Of a DNA stretch of 64,000 bases, positions 39,601 to 42,394 are shown piece after piece; within the stretch, counting starts at the first letter, position 1, and each line of letters begins with the position of its first letter. Source of the DNA: Blastobasis lacticolella (lineage: Eukaryota; Arthropoda; Insecta; Lepidoptera; Blastobasidae); the NCBI GenBank assembly GCA_905147135.1, contig LR990060.1, positions 14,090,001 to 14,154,000 on the forward strand. The letters are read 5' to 3'. The position numbers were made by a program, and so were the translations under genes. Under the pieces are notes generated by a model that saw only the letters and a list, made by a program, of their open reading frames with translations, ran no database searches and had not been told where the DNA came from.

Positions 39601-40070
39601 TCTCTTTTCAAAAGTCAAAAATCTAACGGAAAACAAAGGGAAGTTAAGCGAGCTCATCCAGGTAGGGGGCGACGCATGCAGACCGATCAGCGCGTACGAG
39701 GGCTTACTCCGGCTCATGCTCTCTCGCGGCTTCATGCTTGGCGTGTCCTAAAACTTGTTCCATGGAGGACTACACGCCAAATACTCGTCGAATAAAGTGT
39801 ATGTCAGAGTTTAGTCCCTCGACTCGATAAGGAAGAAACCCGATATTTCGACGCAGTTGCGCAGGAAACCCGAAACATACATTTAAAATAAGTTTTTAAT
39901 AATCTATTATGTTATATCAACAGGTGGTGCTAGAAGTCCCTTTTCGTAACAACGACTCCTTATGGAACGAACAGTTCGTGATACTGTCAGAGTGTGAGCC
40001 CCGAACTTCTGTGTACTTGGTGTGCGTCCTGTCGGTGCCTGTGCTGATATTGCTGTTCGCCTTCCAATGA
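9662..40070 (+). CDS. 15-exon gene for a two-TM protein with a large lumenal/extracellular domain (DUF4792/DUF4793, APD1-4-like)
   Basis: Coding exons: 9662-9692, 20401-20548, 21551-21638, 26362-26543, 27711-27907, 28821-28927, 29924-30089, 30760-31172, 33519-33647, 34318-34429, 35892-36010, 36444-36670, 37220-37315, 38127-38214, 39924-40070. Every junction has AG/GT and the phases agree throughout, giving 2,250 nt and 749 residues ending in TGA. Residues 1-40 are basic and proline-rich, 41-58 form a membrane segment, and 731-747 form a second one at the extreme C-terminus. Sequons NAT, NET and NST suggest that the middle is lumenal or extracellular. The segment with YWGFYLLKGSSV (exon 4) and the segment with NGYYFFVFNSENEV (exon 13) recall the two domains Pfam calls DUF4792 and DUF4793, found in plant APD1-4 E3 ligases and in animal proteins; that assignment is from memory of the family. 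No RING domain follows the last TM, so ligase activity is not implied. The function is unknown to me. Exon 1 is the least certain exon. Confidence 0.8.
9945..10390. mobile_element. Retroposon D-related relic and LINE-3'-like relic (intron 1)
   Basis: 9945-10160 (minus sense) has CAGACAAACAGGCGTGCACC and CCAATGCGTTGCCTGACTC. 10175-10390 resembles the LINE 3' end at 7330. Confidence 0.5.
10391..10740. other. AT-rich intron 1 sequence
   Basis: The motif GCGCGCGAGTTCATGTCC at 10563-10582 recurs inverted near 15405-15420 (GGACGTGAACTCGCGCGC). Nothing else is recognised. Confidence 0.4.
10745..10935 (+). mobile_element. LINE C-terminal fragment (GRPKKRW type), decayed
   Basis: It reads SNAIAKGLRREDTEDQTKWR, then DRSDDNDD, matching the end of the fragment at 7880-8075. 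Confidence 0.6.
11003..11375. repeat. Direct repeat pair, ~87 bp, 285 bp apart
   Basis: 11003-11090 and 11288-11373 are nearly identical (ATGTCGCTAGACGAAGTGAC through GACACG). The spacer includes TGAAATTTTGTATAC, a motif repeated after the second copy. Confidence 0.85.
11500..11745 (+). mobile_element. Retroposon family E copy
   Basis: It contains ACCAGCGTCACGGCAACTGT, TGCACTCTCCACATGGCACA and GTGTTTTACTTTACTTTA. It matches 22075-22315 in the opposite orientation. Confidence 0.75.
11746..12150. other. Intron 1 repeat debris
   Basis: 11808-11885 is a LINE-3'-like relic (AGTTCTTTTAAACTACGCTA). The 12065-12130 block GGGTTTCTTGCCGTTTCTTT recurs at 16995-17015 after another LINE fragment. Confidence 0.4.
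12180..12480 (+). mobile_element. Retroposon family H copy with GC-rich 5' part
   Basis: The GC-rich start is followed by CGCCCCCTACCTGGATGAGC, TTCCGTTAGATTTTTGACTT and a (TTTTCA)n tail. Other copies are at 12850-13005, 27020-27175 and 39538-39720. Confidence 0.75.
12850..13005 (+). mobile_element. Retroposon family H copy
   Basis: CCCCTACCTGGATGAGCTCG followed by the shared 3' end with AATAAATACTTTTTCATTTT and (TTTTCA)n. Confidence 0.8.
13030..13300 (+). mobile_element. LINE 3'-end-like relic
   Basis: It contains GCGACTTCGTTCGCGTACAC, TGTTGAAAACCGCATTAAG and GAAGCGACTTTGTTTTA. The same block occurs at 4675-4830, 24050-24190, and 38262-38300 with 38585-38690. Confidence 0.6.
13301..14265. 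other. AT-rich intron 1 sequence with a SINE-A head relic (~14105-14200)
   Basis: 14105-14200 (minus) holds a degraded tRNA-like head with GAACTCGGTACC and CGTTAGCCATAAGCCATCGA. The rest has no recognised element. Confidence 0.4.
14268..14340 (+). mobile_element. SINE-B 3' fragment
   Basis: Only the last ~70 bp: AAGCTTTGCTTAGTTTGGGG to CCACGAATATTTATT. Confidence 0.75.
14540..15120 (-). mobile_element. RTE LINE 3' fragment with an inserted retroposon
   Basis: 14542-14766 and 15075-15120 together match the uninterrupted copy at 22350-22625. The minus strand encodes GRRSVGRPPTRWTDDLVRIA and SWMRKAQHR-type sequence, the RTE C-terminus. A ~308-bp insert (14767-15074) ends in an A-rich tail, with TGTGC repeated at both joints. 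Confidence 0.75.
14774..14830. repeat. AT-rich palindrome at the start of the insert
   Basis: GCATTTGATTCCAAATATA and its complement around a short TA-rich loop. Confidence 0.88.
15121..15680. other. Intron 1 repeat debris
   Basis: 15190-15225 has the ACTGCTTACCATCAGG motif related to family D. 15480-15610 is moderately GC-rich with no recognised frame. Confidence 0.35.
15683..15985 (-). mobile_element. SINE-C copy
   Basis: It contains CAGTCCACTGCAGGACTAAG, GGCAGGCGGGTCGGAGATCG and GGTTGGTGCTATTCTACTCT, in reverse orientation to 8100-8345. Confidence 0.78.
16015..16190 (-). mobile_element. SINE-C 5' half
   Basis: It begins after a (CAT)n run and holds GCAGTGTTTAAAATATAAC and GGTTGGTGCTATTCTACTC. 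It may be a second insertion next to the copy at 15683. Confidence 0.65.
16515..16910 (+). mobile_element. Two abutting LINE fragments
   Basis: 16515-16590 is the GRPKKRWID piece. 16600-16905 reads YENLMYVHKNLHLFKKNSDV, RNKDKLVAGACRLAKVHKSF, one stop, then CVRFYNKVPTDIQNLPLNKF. This is the C-terminal block of a jockey-group RT protein. Confidence 0.75.
17087..17290. repeat. GGTAGGGTA-type minisatellite, ~200 bp
   Basis: Irregular units of GGTAGGGTA, GGGGTAA and GGATAGG. It is not the TTAGG insect telomere repeat. Similar short tracts lie at 3165-3240 and, inverted, near 23970. Confidence 0.85.
17522..17705 (+). mobile_element. Retroposon family F copy
   Basis: GGCTCTGCCTGGCATTGTCG through TTGACGATTGAAAGAGATAT and AATAAAGAAATTTTG. 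Confidence 0.68.
17725..17835 (+). mobile_element. LINE C-terminal fragment (GRPKKRW type)
   Basis: It reads ANGLRREDAEDQAKWRRLSR and KADPDRGRDED, ending in (GAT)n. Confidence 0.65.
17855..18117 (+). mobile_element. Retroposon family D copy with poly(A) tail
   Basis: Sense copy: GAGGTTCACCAAGGTCTTCC, CACTTTCCATCAGGTGGCCC, CCGTATGACAT and A12. It shows the true orientation of the family. Confidence 0.82.
18167..18415. mobile_element. MITE family 1, copy 2 (intron 1)
   Basis: It begins GACCTCGTCTAATC after TA and ends at GACGAGCT. The orientation is opposite to copies 1 and 4 as judged by the internal block. A short internal deletion and point changes are present. Confidence 0.88.
18420..18950. 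other. No recognisable feature (intron 1)
   Basis: AT-rich; no repeats or coding segments identified. Confidence 0.35.
18955..19290 (+). mobile_element. Mobile-element protein remnant
   Basis: The frame LIWDATCVSTVAASHLSRTV, then KRLKYAFLEQHYHFVPVAWR with a frameshift to ...GRRLRDITG and IQRGNVVSVMG-like sequence. I associate this pattern with the C-terminus of retroelement proteins seen repeatedly in invertebrate genomes, but cannot name the family. Two stops and at least one frameshift. Confidence 0.4.
19745..20095 (+). mobile_element. SINE-A, full-length copy
   Basis: The head GGTGGCCGAGCGGTTTAGAG has a Ser/Leu-tRNA-like box A, and GGTTCGAATCC is box B. The body includes GAGTTATGTACATTAGTTGA and GTAACCATGATCCAATCTGG; the tail ends CACAACCGGGACATTAATG. 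It is about 350 bp and serves as the reference copy. Confidence 0.88.
20270..20350 (-). repeat. 5S-like repeat relic just upstream of exon 2
   Basis: The plus strand has GAAACGGTCATCCAGTTCC and GCAAGCACGCTGCCA, matching the inverted block at 60085-60180. It ends about 50 bp before the exon 2 acceptor. Confidence 0.35.
20401..20548 (+). CDS. exon 2 of the two-TM gene (basic N-terminus and TM1)
   Basis: The acceptor is a pyrimidine-rich ACCTTTCCAG and the donor is AG|GTCAGT. The frame encodes IRIRIPQPRPSPRKPPRA and then the hydrophobic run LLALAILLPCMFVLVPLYL (residues 41-59). Positive residues precede the hydrophobic segment and suggest a type II signal anchor with a cytosolic N-terminus. The open frame has no Met before the TM, so an upstream start exon is needed. 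GC content is above the surrounding DNA. Confidence 0.8.
20549..21278. other. Intron 2, mostly unassigned
   Basis: 20568-20655 shares AACAGTCATGTAAATTTCAACAA-like sequence with about 35745-35800 (small MITE-like relic). 20715-20741 matches one arm of the 3' UTR hairpin. Confidence 0.4.
21279..21447 (-). mobile_element. SINE-A 3' part
   Basis: AACCCGGTTGTGCTCTCGCG to CAGATTGGATCATAATTACA, reverse orientation. Confidence 0.8.
21551..21638 (+). CDS. exon 3 of the two-TM gene
   Basis: This encodes YRVYSGQMYPMSMTDMRLID and onward to TWCQ, straight after TM1 on the presumed lumenal side. The acceptor TTTTTGTCAG and donor CAG|GTATGA are both good. Phase enters at 2 and leaves at 0, matching exons 2 and 4. 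Confidence 0.88.
21749..21912. mobile_element. 164-bp hairpin MITE in intron 3
   Basis: The ends GACTGTGAAGGCGCCGTATG and its partial complement (GGCGCTCTCATAGTC) form inverted repeats that include ATCGAGTACAAGA. Half-copies of the same family occur in the intron 8 duplication and near 47282 and 48812. Confidence 0.75.
22075..22315 (-). mobile_element. Retroposon family E copy
   Basis: Reverse of 11500-11745: AGTAAAACACATTTATTACA, TGTGCCATGTGGAGAGTGCA, GTTGCCGTGACGCTGG. Confidence 0.78.
22350..22625 (-). mobile_element. RTE LINE 3' fragment
   Basis: The minus frame reads LKWQWAGHIARRTDGRWGSK, GRRSVGRPPTRWTDDLVRIA and WMRKAQHRSLWRSLGEAYAQ, the canonical end of RTE ORFs. It ends in (ATC)n on the plus-strand left side. 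Confidence 0.8.
22733..23530. repeat. Tandem duplication, two 399-bp units
   Basis: Units 22733-23131 and 23132-23530 align throughout with scattered substitutions. Each contains CGATTGAAATCGGTTGCAAG and TAGACAGGCTTGCTCCATCT. The end of the unit resembles a LINE 3' region. Confidence 0.88.
23537..23905 (-). mobile_element. Retroposon family D, full copy
   Basis: Poly-T of about 23 nt, then ATACGGTAGGCAAACAGGCA to ACGAGATACCCCGCTATGCC. The 178-residue open frame across it is a repeat artefact. Confidence 0.85.
23906..25000. other. Intron 3 repeat debris
   Basis: 24050-24190 is a LINE-3'-like relic (AAAACCGCATTAAAATCC). 24684-24724 is a SINE-C end. 24780-24985 is LINE-3'-like (AACCGTACGCATTAGAAAGA). 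The remainder is AT-rich. Confidence 0.45.
25003..25172 (-). mobile_element. SINE-A 3' part
   Basis: GTCCGCCTTGACCATGATCC to GATTGGATCATGGTTACACA. Confidence 0.8.
25187..25440 (+). mobile_element. SINE-B full copy
   Basis: GACGACCTGAGTGGTTCAGT, GGTCCCGGGTTCGATTCCCG and tail GATGGCGCTGTGTGAATTTG. Confidence 0.88.
25445..25585 (-). mobile_element. SINE-A head fragment
   Basis: GATGTTTTCCCTCACCGTAA to CTTAACCACTCGGCCACCGA. Confidence 0.75.
25586..26361. other. Intron 3 end
   Basis: A short SINE-A head relic lies at 26135-26200 (CTCGCTTACGAGTCGAATAC). Otherwise unassigned. A SINE-B-like tail relic is at 25630-25672. Confidence 0.4.
26362..26543 (+). CDS. exon 4 of the two-TM gene (start of conserved N-terminal lumenal domain)
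   Basis: It begins at RQVVYSNATF, which carries an N-glycosylation sequon, and continues through YWGFYLLKGSSVTVSACT. The acceptor is CCTCTTGCAG and the donor AG|GTAAGA. The tryptophan/tyrosine-rich beta-like segment followed by a glycine-serine turn is the part resembling DUF4792. Confidence 0.9.
26685..26965 (-). mobile_element. SINE-A copy (degraded)
   Basis: GTACGCCTTGACCATGATCC through TTTTCCCTTACCGAAAGAGC to GAACCCGGTACCTCTCGCTT. Confidence 0.78.
27020..27175 (+). mobile_element. Retroposon family H copy
   Basis: GCGCTGATCGGTCTGCATGC, CCGTTAGATTTTTGACTTTT, ending TTTTATTTTCATTTTCAG. Confidence 0.8.
27446..27660 (-). mobile_element. SINE-A copy
   Basis: ATCTTGGCGTTAATCTCCCG to TTGCAGGTTTCATCACGATG. 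It ends about 50 bp before the exon 5 acceptor. Confidence 0.8.
27711..27907 (+). CDS. exon 5 of the two-TM gene
   Basis: It continues the domain with WPGASLIMIKGYKHLQECAY, then a strongly acidic helix-like stretch (DDSSEEVDELLEAKERG). The acceptor GCTCTCCAG lies only about 50 bp after a SINE relic. Phase goes from 2 to 1. Confidence 0.9.
27995..28172 (+). repeat. Repeat J, copy 1 (intron 5)
   Basis: It matches 37422-37607 in inverse orientation: AAAAATTATAAAGTGTGGAT, GGGATAATCTGTCCTTGTCA and AAATTATTAATCATGCTGA. The family is not identified. Confidence 0.7.
28320..28565. repeat. Repeat I, copy 1 (intron 5)
   Basis: It shares ATATTGGACATAGA, GCCTCGA and TTATATCCGTCCCTTTTG with 50990-51215. 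Probably a retroposon. Confidence 0.55.
28821..28927 (+). CDS. exon 6 of the two-TM gene
   Basis: It encodes GTMKRHKAGVSFHDPSHAEN and ends in DVTDPN before the donor GTAAGT. It is His- and Lys-rich at the start and contains a sequon (NAT). Phase goes from 1 to 0. Confidence 0.87.
28928..29762. other. Intron 6, no recognised element before the hairpin
   Basis: AT-rich; a poly-A-like ATGAAATGAATAAAATAAAT tract at about 29530. No coding signal. Confidence 0.35.
29763..29818. repeat. perfect 26-bp hairpin in intron 6
   Basis: The arms 29763-29788 and 29793-29818 are exact reverse complements (core TGTATCAGGACAGAG) with a 4-nt loop. A second small palindrome, CCGCCATTTGGCGG, follows at 29820-29833. 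It is about 100 bp upstream of the exon 7 acceptor. A recent foldback insertion or a hairpin RNA are both possible. Confidence 0.92.
29924..30089 (+). CDS. exon 7 of the two-TM gene
   Basis: It encodes ELAAILDKLHAIRQAAKTEM and onward to KWLFFK, rich in charged helix-forming residues. The acceptor is TTTTCTTTCGTAG and the donor G|GTTAGT. It leaves phase 1, so the next exon cannot be 33519-33647, which needs phase 0. Confidence 0.88.
30090..30759. other. Intron 7
   Basis: Contains a GC-rich block 30220-30480 (GACCGGGCGCGGACGCGACG) unlike its AT-rich flanks and without a recognised frame; possibly a TE fragment. Confidence 0.35.
30760..31172 (+). CDS. exon 8 of the two-TM gene: Thr-rich mucin-like spacer
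   Basis: At 413 nt it is the longest exon. It encodes about 138 residues dominated by Thr, Lys, Asp and Asn, with motifs such as TTEKPYFTTTTRK. The acceptor is TTTCTTTTTTGCAG and the donor GAG|GTAACT. Its length is 2 modulo 3, exactly correcting phase 1 from exon 7 to phase 0 for exon 9. That argues it is constitutive rather than chance. Many Ser/Thr sites suggest O-glycosylation; this is an inference. Confidence 0.78.
31386..31934 (+). other. AT-rich open frame with several hydrophobic stretches in intron 8
   Basis: An 182-residue open frame rich in Ile, Tyr, Lys and Phe has at least four hydrophobic stretches that could be membrane segments. It overlaps another open frame (31253-31507) in a different phase that includes MAFAGGNFVNTEDSF and two Cys. 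Neither fits the splice phases of the host gene at the acceptors I tested. It could be a decayed nested gene or chance openness in AT-rich DNA. No family recognised. Confidence 0.25.
32711..33240. repeat. tandem duplication, two ~266-bp units, in intron 8
   Basis: Units start at 32711 and 32977 and are almost identical through the poly-T run and the end of the second unit. Each holds the motif GAGGGCGCCGTAGGTTATCC, the terminus of a MITE family also seen at 21749-21912, 47282 and 48812. The duplication is recent, given the few differences. Confidence 0.9.
33519..33647 (+). CDS. exon 9 of the two-TM gene
   Basis: It encodes APVAETNSKEVFEEVFQRLQ and ends VDYQK. It is amphipathic and charged, probably helical. 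The acceptor is CAATTTTCCAG, the donor AAG|GTATTT, and phase is 0 to 0. The other two frames contain stops. Confidence 0.87.
33664..33790 (+). mobile_element. SINE-A head copy (intron 9)
   Basis: GCGTCGGTGGCCTAATGGTG, GAGAGGTGCCGGGTTCAATC, CTCTTTATGAGTTCAGTGA. Confidence 0.75.
33915..34120 (+). mobile_element. SINE-C copy (intron 9)
   Basis: GATGTCCGGCAGAATAGAAT, GGGTGTCGTACGAGGCGACT, CGATCTCCAACCCGCCTGCC. Confidence 0.78.
34318..34429 (+). CDS. exon 10 of the two-TM gene
   Basis: It encodes ENKKLLSDAASSSEELERIR and ends NRPERQ plus one base. It is acidic and helical. The acceptor TTGTTTTTCCAG and donor C|GTAAGT are both strong. Confidence 0.88.
34514..34800 (+). mobile_element. SINE-A copy (intron 10)
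   Basis: It has a duplicated box A region (GTGGCCGAGTGGCCGTCGGT), box B GGTTCGAATCC and a shortened tail GGGCCCTCGTGGGACATTA. Confidence 0.8.
34926..35341. mobile_element. 416-bp MITE with TA duplication in intron 10
   Basis: Termini ATGAGGAGTTTTCC and its complement form inverted repeats of about 22 bp with one mismatch. TA flanks lie at 34924-34925 and 35342-35343. It is an intact reference for the interrupted copy at 42395-44237. TA duplication suggests a Tc1/mariner-mobilised family. Confidence 0.85.
35345..35560 (+). mobile_element. LINE 3'-end-like relic (intron 10)
   Basis: TCGGTCTGTCTGTCTGTTTT, CATGAGATTTTCACCAACAG, GCAAAGCTTAGCTGGTTCGC. Confidence 0.45.
35892..36010 (+). CDS. exon 11 of the two-TM gene
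   Basis: It encodes KRRDARTEARAKREMMLGQI, then ELEKELNEDDEARNFAAEE. This is a highly charged helix that could form a coiled coil with the helices of exons 7, 9 and 10. The acceptor is GTTTTTCTAG and the donor GAG|GTATGG. Confidence 0.88.
36045..36370. mobile_element. Retroposon D relic and SINE-A 3' part (intron 11)
   Basis: 36045-36175: GGGAGACAAACACGCAAGCG, CCAATGCGTTGCCCGCCTCT (minus sense). 36180-36370: GTAACCATGATCCAATCTGG and a (TCATTG)n tract (plus). Confidence 0.7.
36444..36670 (+). CDS. exon 12 of the two-TM gene
   Basis: It encodes ALEDGHANIHDHVNETTAFD, then SNSEFWSSFSSSEEALLECE and a Pro/Gly-rich stretch ending ANALTYR. It carries the sequon NET. The acceptor is CAACTTTTCAG and the donor AG|GTTTGT. 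Confidence 0.9.
36898..37110 (+). mobile_element. SINE-B copy (intron 12)
   Basis: It has a shortened head (GGTCCCGGGTTCGATTGCCG) and a mutated tail (GAGGCTACGTGGCTCTGTG). Confidence 0.78.
37220..37315 (+). CDS. exon 13 of the two-TM gene (DUF4793-like core)
   Basis: It encodes VPANGYYFFVFNSENEVQTN and then FIKAKFDLQKT. The GYYFFVF core followed by a polar turn and a second strand is the part most like the APD1-4 middle domain. Phase is 2 to 2. Confidence 0.9.
37422..37607 (-). repeat. Repeat J, copy 2 (intron 13)
   Basis: Inverted match to 27995-28172: GACAGATTATCCCTAGATTA, TTATAATTTTTACTACTGTC. Confidence 0.7.
37945..38035 (+). mobile_element. RTE LINE 3' fragment (intron 13)
   Basis: GGATGCGGAAAGCACAGGAC to GCAGTGGGCGTCTTCTGGCT, the extreme end of the element seen at 22350-22625, opposite orientation. 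Confidence 0.75.
38127..38214 (+). CDS. exon 14 of the two-TM gene
   Basis: It encodes YDVARTTLRECRNSTERCDL and then SLDIFSSQK, with the sequon NST and two Cys eight residues apart that may pair. The acceptor CTTCCAAAG is purine-rich and weaker than the others, but phase and coding quality support it. The donor is AAG|GTATGT. Confidence 0.85.
38262..38690. mobile_element. SINE-C inserted in a LINE-3'-like relic (intron 14)
   Basis: 38262-38300 (GCGACTTCGTTCGCGTACAC) and 38585-38690 (GATCTAAGCG, TTGTTTTATACTATG) are two halves of one relic. 38300-38545 is a reverse SINE-C between them. Confidence 0.65.
38691..39537. other. Intron 14, unassigned
   Basis: 39180-39390 contains two related blocks (GGTTGAACATCTTCAACTCT / GGTTGAGCACCTTCAACTCT, each followed by GACATCAAAATCG), an internal direct repeat about 150 bp apart. 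No coding sequence. Confidence 0.45.
39538..39720 (-). mobile_element. Retroposon family H copy (intron 14)
   Basis: (TGAAAA)n, AGTCAAAAATCTAACGGAAA, GACGCATGCAGACCGATCAG. It ends about 200 bp before the exon 15 acceptor. Confidence 0.8.
39924..40070 (+). CDS. exon 15 of the two-TM gene (C-terminal TM and stop)
   Basis: It encodes VVLEVPFRNNDSLWNEQFVI, then LSECEPRTSV, and ends in the hydrophobic segment VYLVCVLSVPVLILLFAFQ before TGA. Only two residues follow the membrane segment, so there is no cytosolic RING or other domain. The tail could be a TM anchor or, less likely, a GPI signal. Confidence 0.9.
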   Translation: MVLEVPFRNNDSLWNEQFVILSECEPRTSVYLVCVLSVPVLILLFAFQ

Positions 40071-40756
40071 GTGGTCATCTGTCTATCTCTTGGGGAATCG
40101 TTCGACGCTGCGGTCAGCACTGTTTGTAATGATGTGATAATTGATAATATTATGAACAAAGAGATTGGAAAGTTAGCTACCTTCATGCCAGTCTAGAAGG
40201 TAGCTAACTTTCCAATCTCTTTGATTATGAAGCTATAATAGCAGTGATGATCTTAAGGAAGCAGATTTGCTTGAAGAAATGTTGAAAGGTCATATTTCTT
40301 ATAGTATAGCTAGTCTATAATGTTCTATATCTTGTGTTCCTGTATCCAAAATTAATTATACTCTATATGTTGCCCAGGCTTAAGAGCTAGACAAAAATAT
40401 TGATTTATTGAAATCCATTCAGTAGTTCTGAAGATAAGCGTGTACAGAGACAACGTAAACAGAGAGACAGACCAACTTTTTAAATCTTATTCTATAACTA
40501 TTTAGATATTAAATTATTTTTTTGTAAATATATTCAATGTACAGACACACTCTTTTTACTGTTTTATTATAATATGTATAGATAAATGCTAGTTTAGAAT
40601 AGGTAATAAGTAAGAAATAATAATTATTAAATATTATAACGTTATTATTATTGCAACGTTGCCAATTGGGCTGTTATTGTGATACTAGTCATTAAAATAT
40701 ATTTTTACTGAATTTATTATGCCTGTATTTCCAATAGCCGCCAACTACAGAATTTT
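40071..40756 (+). other. 3' UTR and downstream flank of the two-TM gene
   Basis: This contains the perfect hairpin listed separately at 40157-40223. ATTAAA-type hexamers near 40626 and 40691 could serve as polyadenylation signals; no canonical AATAAA is seen close by. A LINE-3'-like relic covers about 40380-40500. I see no further coding sequence. Confidence 0.45.
40157..40223. repeat. perfect 27-bp inverted repeat in the 3' UTR region
   Basis: The arms 40157-40183 and 40197-40223 are exact reverse complements (core GGAAAGTTAGCTACCTT) around a 13-nt loop. The left arm is nearly repeated at 20715-20741 in intron 2 of the same gene (two differences). If transcribed it would fold into a long hairpin. 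It could be a tiny MITE or foldback. Confidence 0.9.
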
Positions 40757-41333
40757 GGGCGTATACACGTAGAAAGCTGGTTACCAGCGGCGACCTACCA
40801 ACGGTTATCGGAACCGGCTCGGTTGTCAACCCTACTATATAATAGTTTTTAGTGTCCGCTTACTGTTTTAAGTGTCCGCCTACTTCTACTTTAAAAATTT
40901 AATATACTATACTACTATATTTTATCAGCAAAGTCGCTTGTCAGTATCACTTGCCGTAAAACGGAATTCGTCCTGAATTTTAACGTAAAAATTCAGAAAT
41001 AGTCCGGGACCAGCCTACTACTAAAATTTATACTAAATATATTTGTTCAAAATGAAAATGCTATATATTATTTAATAAATTCCCTATCTACTATATTTTT
41101 GTGGCTACTGTATCCGAAAATCCGTATTAAATAAGTTGGCAACCCTATTTGTGCCATACCAGCTCCGACCAGCTCCGACCTGCTCCGACCTGCTCGTCGG
41201 CGACGTTCGGCACTTATCGGTGCTCATTCGGCACAAAGTATAGAGACTGCTTGCGCGGACTAACTGCGCGTGCCGGTTCCGATAAGCGCTGGTAGATTCG
41301 CGCTGGTAACCAGCTTTCTACGTGTATACGCCC
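40757..41333. mobile_element. 577-bp long-TIR DNA element downstream of the two-TM gene
   Basis: The first ~65 bp (GGGCGTATACACGTAGAAAG...) return inverted at 41270-41333 with few differences, ending on CTTATCGGAACCGGC. The flanks share only TTT, so the superfamily is unclear. Internal tandem copies of CAGCTCCGACC occur at 41160-41190. Confidence 0.85.
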
Positions 41334-41702
41334 TTTGTTTGCATAATGTATACGATCTTATAGTAGTGGTTTTTGTTACAAATTAGCGGGTATACTTTTA
41401 TACCATATTCTGATATTTTTCTAAATAAAGGTTATTTCATTTTATTGTATGTATTTTACTACGTGAACCTAATAGGAGTATGAAAACCGGCTTTGCCCCC
41501 CCACTTATTCCCAAAGCTGCAACTCCTATTGACGAACACCAACTTACCATTCTACTATTTTGTTCTTAAAGTTTTTAATAAATAAATACCTACCTCAGCA
41601 GAAACGAGGGTAAGTATCTCGCAATGTAGTTGTAAAAAGTATAAATACAACAATGAAAGAAACACATATGACAAATTCTACAATGAGCCCAGAATATTTT
41701 CT

Positions 41703-42118
41703 CCATCATCTCAGCCCATAACAGTCCACTGCAGGACTAAGGGCCTCTCCTGCGAAAAGGGGTGATTATTGCCATAATCTCCATGCTTGGCCGGCGGCTT
41801 GGACATCGCAGTGCAATGATTTATTACTAACCATAGTAGATCAATGTCGCAGTGTTATAAATATAACAACGGAAAACGCTGCTGCCCATTTTCCTGCCTA
41901 CGGAGACTAGAACTCTGGCGTCGATAGAAAAAAAAAAACCATTGAAACATTGTGGTGAGATGGTTAGTCAGCCTGGACTCTGCGTTACCGAGTCCAGCTG
42001 CTTCCAGAGTGAGGCTTCTTTCATGCATATAGTTAGTTATTATGTTAGTCGCCTCATACAATACCCACGAGTGTAAACGGTTGGTGCTATTCTACTCTGC
42101 TGGACACCACACGGCCAA
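41703..42118 (-). mobile_element. SINE-C copy with internal duplication/insertion
   Basis: CAGCCCATAACAGTCCACTG through GGACATCGCAGTG, then a second start ATCAATGTCGCAGTGTTATA, and after an insertion GTGTAAACGGTTGGTGCTAT. About 416 bp versus about 240 for a simple copy. Confidence 0.7.
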
Positions 42119-42394
42119 CCATACAAACACAGAACCATAAAAACTACGTGGAAAAAGAAAAAAAAGGACTAGGTTTCCATTGTAGCGACTACGCTACACT
42201 ATTTACTCTACTAGGTACTCTAGGTCTCTAATGTTCGTTCTGTTTAACAATGTTGTAAATCATACTCCCGGACATATCCCCGGCAACGCTATCAATTCAG
42301 TGAAATAAGTGAACAAAATAAAGTTTGAATATGGAATCAGCTCTCTTTACGAATGCGATAAATTATGAAGATCTCTATAGTAATATATATTTCA

